Assembly: GCF_001583435.1 (NCBI RefSeq)
Contig: NZ_CP013251.1
Coordinates: forward strand, 3,113,215-3,177,214
DNA length: 64,000 nucleotides
Source of the DNA: Endozoicomonas montiporae CL-33
Lineage (GTDB): Bacteria; Pseudomonadota; Gammaproteobacteria; Pseudomonadales; Endozoicomonadaceae
Reading direction: 5' to 3'
The translations under genes were made by a program, and so were the position numbers. A model generated the notes under the pieces. The model was not told the origin of the DNA and ran no database searches. It worked only from the letters and a program-made list of their open reading frames with translations. Below, piece by piece: positions 27,326 through 36,859 of the stretch. Numbering within the stretch: the first letter of the stretch is position 1; every line of letters begins with the position of its first letter.

Positions 27326-28546
27326 TTACGACGCGACCGGATGGCTCTCACTAAAGACTTCAACCAGCGCCTCACGGCTTAGCTGTCCCTGAAGGTCGCC
27401 ATGCTCGTCCACCACTGGAAGATGATGATCCGCTTCCAGAGTATCGGGCAGAGCCTGTTCAATCAGCATATCCGGCGTGACCACTGGCCAGTCTTCAAAC
27501 AGATCCGGCACCAGCTCGCCATGGGCGTTTTTTCTCGCTGCCTGCTCTAGGGTTTCCTGCAGCAGGCCACCCTGATAGCCTTCTTCCGTGACGTAATAGC
27601 CGTAATCTTCCGGCAGTTTTTTCATCTGATCCAGCGCTTCACCGATGGTTTTTGCAGTGATGCGGCTGATCGGCGGATTCATTACCGTTTCCACGGTCAG
27701 GGCACGCGCCCGATTGACATCCCGAACAAAGGCTTCAACGTACTCCGTTGCCGGTTCCAGCAAGATCTTTTCCGGTTTTCCGACCTGCTGAATGGCACCG
27801 TCTTTCAAAATGGCAATACGATCTCCAAGCCTTAACGCTTCATCAAGGTCGTGAGTAATAAACACAATGGTTTTATGCAGCCGGTCCTGAAGTTCTATTA
27901 GCAAGTCCTGCATTTCACTGCGGATTAGTGGATCCAGCGCCGAGAACGCCTCGTCCATTAACAAAATGTCAGCATCGGTACAGAGCGCCCTTGCCAGACC
28001 AACCCGCTGCTGCTGACCACCCGACAACTGACTGGGATAATGCTGCTCATAGCCCGCCAGCCCTACCGTTTCCAACCACTGCTGTGCCTGTTGCAGTCGT
28101 TCCGCTTTTTTAATGCCCTGCACTTTCAGCCCATAGGCAATATTTTCCAGTATGGTCTGGTGCGGCATCAGTGCAAACCGCTGGAAGACCATGGACAACC
28201 GATGGCGGCGAAACTGTACCAGCTCTTTGTCAGACAACTGCAGTACATCCTGACCACTGACCACCAGCTTGCCACTGGTAGGTTCAATCAACCGGTTGAA
28301 ATGTCGGATCAAGGTGGACTTTCCTGAACCGAACAGCCCCATAATAACAAACACTTCACCGGCAAAAATGTTCAGATTAATCGCCTGCAGTGCCAGTGTA
28401 TGACCTGAATCCTGCAACAGGCAATCTTTATCAACCCCTGATCTGACCCGCTTTAACGCCTCTTCAGGATGAGCACCAAAGATTTTGTACAAATCCGTGA
28501 TACTAATGAGTGGCTCGCCCTTATTGCTCAAACTGCTGCCCTCCAT
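27326..28546 (-). CDS. proV: Glycine betaine/proline ABC transporter ATP-binding protein (ProV/OpuAA type)
   Basis: ATPase of a ProU-type osmoprotectant importer, about 406 aa. It has Walker A GLFGSGKST (usual GLSGSGKST, serine to phenylalanine at a non-catalytic position), signature LSGGQQQRVGLARAL, Walker B ILLMDEAFSALDP and a C-terminal CBS-domain region (TVETVMNPPISRITA onward) that senses ionic strength in OpuA. The coding region overlaps the 3' end of the permease gene. The start is either ATG 28546 or TTG 28531; the latter has GGAGGG upstream. Third gene of the X-W-V operon. Confidence 0.9.
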   Translation of the reverse strand: MEGSSLSNKGEPLISITDLYKIFGAHPEEALKRVRSGVDKDCLLQDSGHTLALQAINLNIFAGEVFVIMGLFGSGKSTLIRHFNRLIEPTSGKLVVSGQDVLQLSDKELVQFRRHRLSMVFQRFALMPHQTILENIAYGLKVQGIKKAERLQQAQQWLETVGLAGYEQHYPSQLSGGQQQRVGLARALCTDADILLMDEAFSALDPLIRSEMQDLLIELQDRLHKTIVFITHDLDEALRLGDRIAILKDGAIQQVGKPEKILLEPATEYVEAFVRDVNRARALTVETVMNPPISRITAKTIGEALDQMKKLPEDYGYYVTEEGYQGGLLQETLEQAARKNAHGELVPDLFEDWPVVTPDMLIEQALPDTLEADHHLPVVDEHGDLQGQLSREALVEVFSESHPVAS

Positions 28547-29420
28547 ACTGCTGCGCCCGCTTTGCCCAGGACTGGGATACCCGGTCGAAAATAATGGCAA
28601 GCGCCACGATGGCCAGACCATTTAATAATCCCAAAGTGAAATACTGGTTAGTAATGGCTTTCAATACCGGTTGCCCCAGACCTTTTACCCCGATCATGGA
28701 AGCAATAACAACCATCGCCAGCGCCATCATAATAGTCTGATTAATGCCTGCCATAATGGTCGGCATCGATAAAGGCAACTGCACCCCCACCAGCCGCTGC
28801 CAACGGGTGGCACCAAAAGCTCTGGACGCTTCCAGCACTTCTTTATCCACCAGTCGAATACCCAGGCAAGTCAGACGAATAACCGGAGGAATGGCATAGA
28901 TAATGACCGCGATCAGCCCCGGTATTTTGCCAATGCCCAACAGCATCACCACCGGAATCAGATACACAAAAGCGGGCATGGTCTGCATCACATCCAGCAG
29001 TGGCGTAACGAGCTTCCGAACCCGATCCGACAGTGCCATGGCGACCCCTACCGGTATGCCCAGTACAATAGCCAGCAGGGTGCATACGGTAATCATACTC
29101 AGCGTTCGCATGGTGTCCTGCCACATGCCAAAGTAACCGATAAGTAACAGCACGACAGTGACCGCCGAAGTCAGTTTCATTGAACGACTGGCAAGAAAAA
29201 CAATACCGGCAATAACACCCAACACCAGCCACCAGGGAGAACCGGTGAGTAACTGTTCAAACCAGACCAGAAAGTCCAGCAAGGGATCAAACAGGGCTTC
29301 GATGGAGTCACCGTGCTCTCTGGAAAAATCGCGATAGAGTCCATCCAGCGTTTTTCGGATAGACACCAACTGTTCGCGTTCCATCTGCGGAAAGCGGTTC
29401 CACCAGGTTGATTCGGACAT
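28521..29420 (-). CDS. proW: Glycine betaine/proline ABC transporter permease (ProW/OpuAB type)
   Basis: A 299-aa inner-membrane permease with the binding-protein-dependent transport signature VIASMIGVKGLGQPVLKAI. An N-terminal amphipathic region precedes several hydrophobic helices (WLVLGVIAGIVFLASRSM, then LLDVMQTMPAFVYLIPVVMLLG). It starts 18 bases after the binding-protein gene, and its end overlaps the ATPase gene. Confidence 0.91.
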   Translation of the reverse strand: MSESTWWNRFPQMEREQLVSIRKTLDGLYRDFSREHGDSIEALFDPLLDFLVWFEQLLTGSPWWLVLGVIAGIVFLASRSMKLTSAVTVVLLLIGYFGMWQDTMRTLSMITVCTLLAIVLGIPVGVAMALSDRVRKLVTPLLDVMQTMPAFVYLIPVVMLLGIGKIPGLIAVIIYAIPPVIRLTCLGIRLVDKEVLEASRAFGATRWQRLVGVQLPLSMPTIMAGINQTIMMALAMVVIASMIGVKGLGQPVLKAITNQYFTLGLLNGLAIVALAIIFDRVSQSWAKRAQQYGGQQFEQ

Positions 29421-29438
29421 TCTATAAACCTCCGAAAC

Positions 29439-30452
29439 TTATAAGCGTTTTAATGCCTGCAACACCTGATCAGCCTGTGCGCGAGTCAGCCAGAACTGCC
29501 AGACAGCCTGATGCTCTTTGAGAAAATACTCCATGGCCATTTCACCATCGGCCTGGTTGTCTTCCATCCACGCCAGCAGTTCATTCATCTGTTGATTGGT
29601 AAAAGAACGCTTGCCCAGATACTCAAGAGCCTCGGGGGACTGTCCGGCAAAATCAGCCGTTACCAGCGTATTAACCGGCGACGGTGGGTACATAGTTGCT
29701 TTTGGTGTCAGACAGTCGGCCTGCGTTGTACAGTTAAGAAATTCTTCCGTATCAGCTCCGACACCAAAATCAACCTTCACCATTTTGTACTTGCCCAACA
29801 CGGCAGTGGGTGCCCAATAGTAACCAAACCAGGGCTTCTGTCGTTCATAGGCACGGGCGATAGAACCGGAAAGCGCGGCACCGGAACCCGGATCGATCAG
29901 GTCAAAGCCTGCCTGATCCAACTCCAGAGCCCTAAACAGGTTGCCTGCGGAAATCTGGCAGTTCCATCCTGCCGGGCAACCATAAAACGCCGACTTGTCC
30001 TGATACTCGGGATGGCTGAATAAATTCGTGTGTTTAAGAACACCGTCAATGGTTTTCAATTCCGGATATTCCTGCACCAGATAGTCAGGCACCCAGAAAC
30101 CTTCCTCACCGCCCTCAGACAGTGTTTTACCCACCACAACAAGACGTTTTTCGCTGATTCCCTGATCAATGGCCTCCTTCATGGAATTACTCCAGAATTC
30201 AGGCGCAATATCTGGCTCCCCTTTTTCGATCATCGAGGCTCCGGTGGGCATGGTATCACCAGGCACCAGTTCAGCTTTGCAGCCAAAAGCATGATTTAGT
30301 ACAAACTGATCGATGTGGGCCACCAGAGTGGCAGAGCTCCAGTTCATATCCGCCAGTGTCACCGAGCCGCATTGGCTTTTTTCCGATGCGGCAAACAAGT
30401 GAGCAGAGGCTGACAGGGTGAGAGTGAGACAGGCGAGACGGGTAAATTTCAT
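29439..30452 (-). CDS. proX: Glycine betaine/choline ABC transporter substrate-binding protein (ProX/OpuAC type)
   Basis: Periplasmic binding protein, 337 aa, with a signal peptide (MKFTRLACLTLTLSASAHLFA) ending at A-S. The start at 30452 is chosen because it begins the signal peptide; an upstream in-frame start at 30509 would add 19 residues ahead of it. Family pattern: QCGSVTLADMNWSSATL near the mature N-terminus, EPDIAPEFW, and AALSGSIARAYERQKPWFGYYW in the ligand-site region, where tryptophans form the quaternary-ammonium cage. First gene of a proXWV-type operon. The ligand may be betaine, choline or proline betaine. Confidence 0.88.
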   Translation of the reverse strand: MKFTRLACLTLTLSASAHLFAASEKSQCGSVTLADMNWSSATLVAHIDQFVLNHAFGCKAELVPGDTMPTGASMIEKGEPDIAPEFWSNSMKEAIDQGISEKRLVVVGKTLSEGGEEGFWVPDYLVQEYPELKTIDGVLKHTNLFSHPEYQDKSAFYGCPAGWNCQISAGNLFRALELDQAGFDLIDPGSGAALSGSIARAYERQKPWFGYYWAPTAVLGKYKMVKVDFGVGADTEEFLNCTTQADCLTPKATMYPPSPVNTLVTADFAGQSPEALEYLGKRSFTNQQMNELLAWMEDNQADGEMAMEYFLKEHQAVWQFWLTRAQADQVLQALKRL

Positions 30453-30624
30453 AATAAACCGGATGTTTTTATTCTTATTGACTATCTGGCCTTCAAACTT
30501 ACACATCAAATAGTTTTAATTCAAACAATTATGATGGTTATTTTTCAATGGCGCTCTTTTCGATGACGCCCTTCTCGATAAGACTTCCGATAACACACTT
30601 CCCGATAACACAGTGCTGGTTGGG

Positions 30625-31104
30625 TTAAACCGGCGGGGTTTCGATATCCAGCAGAGGCGCCGCATCAATATCTTCTGCATCCATCATACAGGCAACCCGT
30701 TGAAGGGAAGACAAAAGCTGGGTTTTCTCCCAGCCATCCATCGCTTCAAAACGTTCTATAAATTTGTCATGCAGCAGAGTAGGCGCTTGTTCCAGAACCG
30801 TGCGACCTGTCTCTGTCAGACGAGCATTGACGATTCTGCGATCCACCAGACTGCGAACACGCTCAATATAACCACGCTGTTCCAGCCGGTTCAGAATGGT
30901 GGTAACCGTCGCCTGGCTCAACAGTACATGGTTGGAAATCTTCCGGACAGTCACATCGCCCAGCTCTTCGATTGCCTTCAGAATCATAACCTGAGGCGTT
31001 GTTAAGCCACACTCCCTGATCATTCGCTTGGAGTGCAGGTCTGTCGCGCGGATGATGCGCCGCAATGAAACCAGAACATCGTTCAGGTAGCAGGTTTCCG
31101 ACAT
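30625..31104 (-). CDS. MarR-family transcriptional regulator (EctR/CosR-like)
   Basis: A 159-aa winged-helix repressor. The helix-turn-helix (DVTVRKISNHVLLSQATVTTILNRLEQRG) and wing (YIERVRSLVDRRIVNARLTETG) are typical of MarR. The N-terminus (VSLRRIIRATDLHSKRMIREC) resembles the EctR/CosR group that controls compatible-solute synthesis and uptake. Location supports that: the gene sits between proXWV (same strand) and divergent betT. Control of both units is inferred, not shown. Confidence 0.85.
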   Translation of the reverse strand: MSETCYLNDVLVSLRRIIRATDLHSKRMIRECGLTTPQVMILKAIEELGDVTVRKISNHVLLSQATVTTILNRLEQRGYIERVRSLVDRRIVNARLTETGRTVLEQAPTLLHDKFIERFEAMDGWEKTQLLSSLQRVACMMDAEDIDAAPLLDIETPPV

Positions 31105-31257
31105 AGAGATCTCTAAAAACTCGAGTAAACAATTAGGAACGAAGGTCCGTAACCACGTTCACGCAAATATAATAATGACAGAAAATCTTATAACGCTAAT
31201 CACACAGAAAAAACAATAGATATTTTCTGCGACACATAACCACTCAACAAATATAGT

Positions 31258-31284
31258 TTGACCTCTAATGATTTGATCTATAAT
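31258..31284 (+). promoter_or_regulatory. Candidate sigma-70 promoter for betT
   Basis: TTGACC at 31258-31263 and TATAAT at 31279-31284 are separated by 15 bases, slightly shorter than optimal. They lie about 90 bases before the betT start, in the gap between betT and the divergent MarR-type regulator. The perfect -10 box is the main support. Confidence 0.45.
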
Positions 31285-31372
31285 ATTTCGGTTCCCCTAC
31301 CTCGGATAGACAAAAACACCTACAGCCCTGTCCTCTGGTTGTCCACTCCCTTCATCAAACAAACCCTGCATT

Positions 31373-33349
31373 ATGCAAAACACCTCATCATCAAAATCTA
31401 TAGATCATACTCTGAATCCACCCGTTTTTTTCGGTTCCGCCATTCTGATATTTGCGCTGGTTGTCTATGCCGTTGCTTTTCCTGCCAGCGCCAGCGATTT
31501 GTTTTCCCGGATGCAGGCCAGCATCAGTAACAACGTCAGCTGGTTTTATGTACTGGTCGTTGCCCTGATCCTGCTCTGTGTCACGTTCCTGGGTATCTCC
31601 CGCTATGGCGACATCAAGCTGGGACCGGATCATGCCGAACCTGACTTCAGCTTCGGCTCCTGGTTCGCCATGCTGTTCTCGGCCGGCATGGGTATTGGTC
31701 TGATGTTCTTCGGCGTTTCGGAGCCGGTCATCCATTTCATCAGCCCACCAGTGGGTGATCCCGGTAATCTGGAAGCCGCCAAGCAAGCAATGACGCTAAC
31801 CTTCTTCCACTGGGGTCTGCACGCCTGGGCGATTTATGCCATTGTCGCACTGATTCCGGCCTTCTTTGGCTATCGCCATGAACTGCCTCTGACCATGCGC
31901 TCTGCCCTCTACCCCATTATTGGCGACAAGATTTATGGCCCGATTGGTGACGCCATTGATATTTTCGCCATCCTCGGAACCGTTTTCGGGGTTGCGACCT
32001 CATTGGGACTGGGCGTTATGCAGGTGAACTCAGGTCTGAACTATCTCTTTGATCTGCCTGTTAGTCCAATGACCCAGGTCGTGCTGATCATCTCCATCAC
32101 CGCTCTCGCTACAATCTCCGTAGCCACCGGCCTGGACAAAGGCATTCGTCGCCTGTCCGAAGCCAACCTGTTACTGGCTGTTATTCTGGTCGCCCTGATT
32201 ATTATTCTTGGGCCCACCGTACTGTTACTGCAGATGTTTGTGCAGAACACCGGCGGCTACCTGTCCGGCATTGTTGATAAAACCTTTAACCTCTATGCCT
32301 ACGAAGGCAACGATTGGATCGGCGGCTGGACCCTGTTCTACTGGGCTTTCTGGCTGTCCTGGTCACCGTTTGTCGGCATGTTCATCGCGCGGATTTCCAA
32401 AGGCCGTACCATTCGCGAGTTTGTCACCGGCGTTCTGTTCGTACCAACCGGCTTAACCTTTTTGTGGATGACCGTGTTCGGCAACACGGCTATCCACGCC
32501 ATTATGAACGACACTGCCGGACAACTGGCAACCGTCGTACAGAATGATGCTTCGCTGGCTCTGTTCACCTTTCTGGAGATGTTCCCATTCTCTGAAGCTC
32601 TGTCGTTTATTGCCATTCTCATGGTGGTCATTTTCTTTGTGACTTCATCCGACTCCAGCGCCATGGTGATTGATATTCTTGCTTCTAACGGCAACGACCA
32701 CCCGCCACTGTGGCAGAGGGTATTCTGGTCTGTCCTGATTGGTGCGGTCGCCATGGCGCTGATGCTGGCCGGTGGACTGGAAGCACTTCAGGCAGCGACC
32801 ATTGCCAGCGCCCTGCCGTTCTCGATTATTCTGATGATGTCTACCTATGGATTGCTCAGGGCGCTGGCGATTGATGCCGCTAAAAAGGAAAGCCTGAGCC
32901 AGACCAATCTGGCACCGGTTATGTCACAAAAATCCGTTTCATGGCAAACCCGCATCAATAATCTGGTTCACTTCCCCCGTCGGGCTCATGTGAATCGCTT
33001 CAACGAACATGTGGTTATACCCGCCATGGAAGCCGTTGCCGGTGAGCTGACCAGTCAGGGTATTAACACATCGGTTGAACTGGAGTCTGAAAGCTCTGCA
33101 CCCACCCTGAATATCTTGCACGGTGAAGAAACCGACTTCAGTTATCAGGTGTATCCAAGGGCGTATCTAAAACCCAGCTTTACACTGGATGAAGACGACG
33201 ATGAAGAGCGCAAATACTTCCGCGCCGAAGTCTTTCTCAGAGAAGGCGGACAGGACTATGACATCATGGGCTGGAGCAAGGAACAGGTGATTGCCGATAT
33301 TGTCAGCCAGTATGAAAAGCACCTGCATTTCCTGCATATGGTGCGATAA
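31373..33349 (+). CDS. betT: BCCT-family choline/betaine transporter
   Basis: A 658-aa secondary transporter for quaternary ammonium compounds. About twelve transmembrane helices with the BCCT signature YWAFWLSWSPFVGMFIARIS and the substrate-site stretch GMGIGLMFFGVSEPVIHF. A long hydrophilic C-terminal tail of more than 130 residues with an acidic patch (LDEDDDEERKYF) matches BetT-type choline transporters, in which the tail senses osmolality. It is divergent from the MarR-type regulator and adjacent to proXWV. Choline versus betaine cannot be decided from sequence; no betAB oxidase genes are nearby. Confidence 0.88.
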   Translation: MQNTSSSKSIDHTLNPPVFFGSAILIFALVVYAVAFPASASDLFSRMQASISNNVSWFYVLVVALILLCVTFLGISRYGDIKLGPDHAEPDFSFGSWFAMLFSAGMGIGLMFFGVSEPVIHFISPPVGDPGNLEAAKQAMTLTFFHWGLHAWAIYAIVALIPAFFGYRHELPLTMRSALYPIIGDKIYGPIGDAIDIFAILGTVFGVATSLGLGVMQVNSGLNYLFDLPVSPMTQVVLIISITALATISVATGLDKGIRRLSEANLLLAVILVALIIILGPTVLLLQMFVQNTGGYLSGIVDKTFNLYAYEGNDWIGGWTLFYWAFWLSWSPFVGMFIARISKGRTIREFVTGVLFVPTGLTFLWMTVFGNTAIHAIMNDTAGQLATVVQNDASLALFTFLEMFPFSEALSFIAILMVVIFFVTSSDSSAMVIDILASNGNDHPPLWQRVFWSVLIGAVAMALMLAGGLEALQAATIASALPFSIILMMSTYGLLRALAIDAAKKESLSQTNLAPVMSQKSVSWQTRINNLVHFPRRAHVNRFNEHVVIPAMEAVAGELTSQGINTSVELESESSAPTLNILHGEETDFSYQVYPRAYLKPSFTLDEDDDEERKYFRAEVFLREGGQDYDIMGWSKEQVIADIVSQYEKHLHFLHMVR

Positions 33350-33370
33350 ACAAAACAGAGACCTCTTATA

Positions 33371-33410
33371 AAAAAACGGGAATCAGGTTCATACCTGGTT
33401 CCCGTTTTTT
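33371..33410. terminator. Bidirectional intrinsic terminator between betT and sthA
   Basis: AAAAAACGGGAATCAGGT, loop TCAT, ACCTGGTTCCCGTTTTTT. This long stem, with an A-tract on one side and a T-tract on the other, lies between convergent genes. Confidence 0.92.
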
Positions 33411-33431
33411 ATTCGTATGGTTGAGTAGTTA

Positions 33432-34826
33432 TCAGAACAGACGATTAATGCCGTCTAATGCCGCCACCCGGTAGGCTTCTGCCATGGTGGGATAGTTGAA
33501 TGTTGAATTTAAAAAGAAGCGTATGGAGTTAGCCTTGCCTTTCTGAGCCATCACCGCCTGCCCGATATGAACAATCTCTGACGCCTGGTCACCAAAACAG
33601 TGTATACCCAGCACTTCTTCGGTATCCCGGTGGAAAAGGATTTTCAGCATACCCACCTTTTCACCTGTAATCTGCGCCCGCGCCAATCGTGAGAATAACG
33701 CCTTGCCCACTTCATAGGGAACCGAAGCAGCTGTCAGCTCTTCTTCCGTTGCACCCAGCGAACTGATTTCCGGAATGGTATAAATACCTGTCGGCACTTC
33801 ACTGACATAGCGCCATGCCTCACTGCTGCTGGCATTGCCTGCTGCAGAACGCCCCTGATCATAGGCCGCACTGGCAAGACTGGGCCAGCCAATCACATCA
33901 CCGGCCGCCGAGATATGGGACATGTTGGTGCGGTACTGCTGGTCCACTTCCAGTTGACCACGACTGTTGGATTTCAGCCCAATCAGTTCCAGTCCCATAT
34001 TCTGGGTGTTGCCGGTTCGGCCATTGGCCCAGAGCAACAGATCCGCTTTCAGTTTTTTGCCACTCTTCAGGTGCATCACCACACCATCATCCAGAGTCTC
34101 AACTTTCTGGTACTCTTCGTTGTGACGAATGATCACATTCATTTTACGCAGCTGATAGCCCAGAGCATCGGAAATTTCCTTGTCGAGGAAAGACAGCAAG
34201 CGGTCACGGGTATCCACCAGATCAACCAGAACACCCAGACCGGAAAAAATAGAGGCGTATTCCGAGCCAATGACACCGGCACCGTAAATAATCATACGAC
34301 GGGGGGTATTGGTCAGTTCCAGAATGGTGTCACTGTCAAACACTCTTGGGTGAGTAAAATCAACATCCGCAGGGCGATAGGGTCGGGAGCCGGTGGCAAT
34401 CATAATATTGGTAGCATGAAGGCGCTCGATATTACCGCCATTTTCAATCACCTCAATGGTATGCTCATCCACGAATGTGCCGCGACCGAAATAAAGGTCA
34501 ATACGATTACGGGAATAATACATGGTGCGTGACTGCACCTGCTTCTGTATGACTTTTTCAGCACTTTTCAGTACTTTCGGAAAACTGAACCAGCGTGGAT
34601 CACCAATCTCCCGAAACAGTGGGTTGGTGTTAAAATCCATGATCTGTTTGACCGAATGGCGCAGCGCCTTGGAAGGAATGGTGCCCAGATGGGTACAGCT
34701 GCCACCGACAAACGGACTCTGCTCAACAACCGCAACCTTTTTTCCCAACTTCACCGCATTCATCGCGGCACCTTCTCCGGCAGGGCCGGACCCCAGGATC
34801 ACCAGGTCGTAGTTGCTCACACCCAT
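33432..34826 (-). CDS. sthA: Soluble pyridine nucleotide transhydrogenase
   Basis: Flavoprotein of 464 aa that transfers hydride between NADPH and NAD+. FAD-binding motif [16 protein letters not shown] lies at the N-terminus, followed by [16 protein letters not shown]. This shows only the first cysteine of the usual redox disulfide; the second is replaced, which distinguishes SthA from lipoamide dehydrogenase and glutathione reductase. The NAD(P)-binding segment [17 protein letters not shown] and the C-terminal dimer domain ([17 protein letters not shown]) are present. Monocistronic, sharing a terminator with betT. Confidence 0.95.
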   Translation of the reverse strand: MGVSNYDLVILGSGPAGEGAAMNAVKLGKKVAVVEQSPFVGGSCTHLGTIPSKALRHSVKQIMDFNTNPLFREIGDPRWFSFPKVLKSAEKVIQKQVQSRTMYYSRNRIDLYFGRGTFVDEHTIEVIENGGNIERLHATNIMIATGSRPYRPADVDFTHPRVFDSDTILELTNTPRRMIIYGAGVIGSEYASIFSGLGVLVDLVDTRDRLLSFLDKEISDALGYQLRKMNVIIRHNEEYQKVETLDDGVVMHLKSGKKLKADLLLWANGRTGNTQNMGLELIGLKSNSRGQLEVDQQYRTNMSHISAAGDVIGWPSLASAAYDQGRSAAGNASSSEAWRYVSEVPTGIYTIPEISSLGATEEELTAASVPYEVGKALFSRLARAQITGEKVGMLKILFHRDTEEVLGIHCFGDQASEIVHIGQAVMAQKGKANSIRFFLNSTFNYPTMAEAYRVAALDGINRLF

Positions 34827-34960
34827 CCTTTAATTACCCCTTGAGATTGCCGCTTTTATCGTTGTATTGATGTCTATATATAATAATGCGTTTTTTTATT
34901 ATACAAAGTGCAGGATTTATGAGTCTGACACTCCCCGCCCGACGCTTCGCTTTGGGCGAG

Positions 34961-34984
34961 GGTTCTTGAATCACTCCAAGAACC
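34961..34984 (-). ncRNA. Right-end hairpin, candidate omega-RNA segment
   Basis: GGTTCTTG, 8-nt loop, CAAGAACC. In IS200/IS605 elements the right end downstream of tnpB encodes the guide-bearing omega RNA, and a stable hairpin of this kind is expected there. Here it is separated from tnpB by the inserted 168-bp MITE. The RNA itself is inferred only. Confidence 0.4.
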
Positions 34985-35006
34985 TTCCTGTTTCAACACG
35001 CCTTCC

Positions 35007-35174
35007 CTAGGAGCCTGTCGGACTTACCACTGACCTACTGCGAAAAAGCCGGATTTGGCCATTTTTGACGATCCTTTTCGTTGAATAGCTCGCTATTCGC
35101 CTCAAATGATCGTCAAAACTGTCTCAAACCGGTCTTTTTCTCGCTACGGTCGGCTAAGTCCGACAGGCTCCTAG
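35007..35174 (+). repeat. 168-bp MITE, copy 2, inserted just after tnpB
   Basis: Identical in sequence and orientation to 18008-18175, with CTAG at both ends. It ends 8 bases from the tnpB stop codon and therefore separates tnpB from the right-end hairpins of its element. Identity over all 168 bases implies recent movement or gene conversion. Confidence 0.9.
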
Positions 35175-35182
35175 ATGGTTGC

Positions 35183-36331
35183 TTATACCCTAAAGGGCAC
35201 AAGCGCAGCTATCCCCGTTCCAGTCGCTCCACAGGCTAACCCCGCCAGTCCGGCGGTTTTGATGTTAATTGCTGCCGCTATATCTCTATCCCAATGGGTT
35301 TTGCACTCAGGACAATCCCATTCACGGACAGATAGCGGCATACTTTCATGGACGAATCCGCAACTTGGACAACGCTTTGAACTTGGGAAGAACCGGTCTA
35401 TCTGAACAACCAGCCTTCCTGCCCACTCAGCCTTGTACTGCAACTGGCGGACAAATTCACCCCAGTTTGCATCGGCTATATGCTTTGCCAGTTTCGGGTT
35501 CTGGATCATGCCTTTCACATTCAGGGACTCTGCACAAACAACTTGGTTCTCGTTTATGAGTTTGCGGGATGCCTTGTGGGTCGCATCCATCCGGCAGTCA
35601 GCGATCTTCGCATGGAGCCGAGCAACTTTGAGCTTTGCTTTAGCTCTGTTGCTGCTGCCTTTCTGCTTTTTCGCCAGCTTACGCTGAAGGTAGGCGAGCT
35701 TTCGCTCGTAGCGTTTGGTATGCCTTGGATTACCGGATTTTTCGCCGTCTGAAGTGATGAACAGATCATTCAAACCTAAATCAATGCCCACTGTCTTGTT
35801 ACTAATGGGCATTGGTTTAGCTTCAAATTCACACAGCATGGAAATAAAGTACCTGCCTGCACGATCTTTGCTAATGGTGATACTGGAAGGCTCTGAGGAT
35901 AGCTCCCTGCTCCAGCGTATATTCAAAGCCTCTTTGCTCTTGGCAATGAATAGCTGACCATTTTTTACACTGAAAGCTGCTTTGGTTAAGCGAATGCTCT
36001 GCCTTGCATTCCTATTCTTGAATTTTGGGTATTTGGCTCTGCCAGCCCAGAAATTCTTGAATGCTTCCTGCTGATCTCTGAGCGTTTGTTGCAGGATGAC
36101 GCTGGAAACATCTTTCAAAAATGGAAATTCGGACTTAAGCGACACAAGACGTTTTTCAGCTTGAGAGTGAGAAATGCTGCTTCCGTCCTTGTAGTATGCG
36201 TCGGTACGAAAACGCAGAGTATCGTTGTAGACAAAACGAGCGCAACCAAACGACTGAGCAAGTAGCTGTGTTTGCCCAGGTGTTGGATAGAATCGTTCTT
36301 TATAAGCTCTCTTTATCTTCATACGAGGCAT
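35183..36331 (-). CDS. tnpB: RNA-guided endonuclease TnpB (IS200/IS605 family)
   Basis: A 382-aa TnpB with complete RuvC-like residues: the aspartate of VGIDLGLNDLF, the glutamate of VCAESLNVKGM and the aspartate of HWDRDIAAAINI. The zinc-finger pair CPSCGFVH and CPECKTHWD lies between the last two. The N-terminal wedge/REC region begins MKIKRAYKERFYPTPGQ; MPR precedes it if the first ATG is used. TnpB proteins cut DNA under guidance of an RNA from the element's right end. All catalytic residues are kept, so the nuclease may be functional, but its guide region is displaced by a MITE. Confidence 0.92.
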   Translation of the reverse strand: MPRMKIKRAYKERFYPTPGQTQLLAQSFGCARFVYNDTLRFRTDAYYKDGSSISHSQAEKRLVSLKSEFPFLKDVSSVILQQTLRDQQEAFKNFWAGRAKYPKFKNRNARQSIRLTKAAFSVKNGQLFIAKSKEALNIRWSRELSSEPSSITISKDRAGRYFISMLCEFEAKPMPISNKTVGIDLGLNDLFITSDGEKSGNPRHTKRYERKLAYLQRKLAKKQKGSSNRAKAKLKVARLHAKIADCRMDATHKASRKLINENQVVCAESLNVKGMIQNPKLAKHIADANWGEFVRQLQYKAEWAGRLVVQIDRFFPSSKRCPSCGFVHESMPLSVREWDCPECKTHWDRDIAAAINIKTAGLAGLACGATGTGIAALVPFRV

Positions 36332-36510
36332 TTTACAAAAAGCACTAACTTTCGTAAAGTCTGATAGTTCTTATCAGTCCTACGGACTGACCGCTTGTAT
36401 CACCGCCCGATTGGGCGATGCTTTACGCGGAGTTTAATAAACACTTCGTCTTTAAACTGTGGTCAAGAGTCACTTAGTGACTCCCGACTACGGTTTAAGT
36501 CCTTTTTCCA

Positions 36511-36753
36511 TCAGACTTTTTTGTGTGCGGTCGCGTCGTAGAACATATCGTCCATATCCACCTCGTCAAAGGCATCGCGGAACGCTTTTTCTTTTTTATC
36601 GCCACCGCCACAAATCACACAGCCATCTTTCAGTCCCAGTGTGCTGAGACCACCACAGGAGCCTTTGATGGGCTTGTTGGAAAAAATGACACCAACAGCC
36701 ATCATGGCGATCAGTGCCAGAAAGACACAGAATGTAACCAGCATCATAGTCAT
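36511..36753 (-). CDS. nqrM: Na+-translocating NADH:quinone reductase maturation protein NqrM
   Basis: An 80-aa protein with one N-terminal transmembrane helix and a conserved cysteine set [21 protein letters not shown]. NqrM (DUF539) is needed to build the Fe centre of the Nqr complex. The start ATG at 36753 has AGGAGGT 7 bases upstream. It follows apbE on the same strand, the usual pairing. The nqrABCDEF genes themselves are not in this window. Confidence 0.88.
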   Translation of the reverse strand: MTMMLVTFCVFLALIAMMAVGVIFSNKPIKGSCGGLSTLGLKDGCVICGGGDKKEKAFRDAFDEVDMDDMFYDATAHKKV

Positions 36754-36859
36754 GGCCAGTACCTCCTACTCTAAGTCAGGACAGAAGGCAGTTTGTCATG
36801 GGCTGCCTTCATCGAAATTTCACAAAACAGCAAAAACCACGCTGCTTCTACTTTTTACG

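Larger units (their letters stand above)
34918..36500 (-). mobile_element. IS200/IS605-type element with tnpB only (right end interrupted by a MITE)
   Basis: Approximate boundaries. The element holds an intact tnpB on the minus strand and no tnpA. Past the tnpB stop lies the 168-bp MITE, then two hairpins: GGTTCTTG/CAAGAACC at 34961-34984 and CGCCC/GGGCG at about 34935-34959. On the tnpB-start side are hairpins TCAGTCC-TAC-GGACTGA (36374-36390), CGCCC-GATT-GGGCG (36404-36417) and GAGTCAC-TTA-GTGACTC (36467-36483). Subterminal hairpins rather than inverted repeats fit this family. It sits between sthA and nqrM. Confidence 0.68.

Noticed and set aside
31258..31530. 90-codon open frame ahead of betT
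   Set aside because: It overlaps the betT start and lies over the candidate promoter; no similarity.
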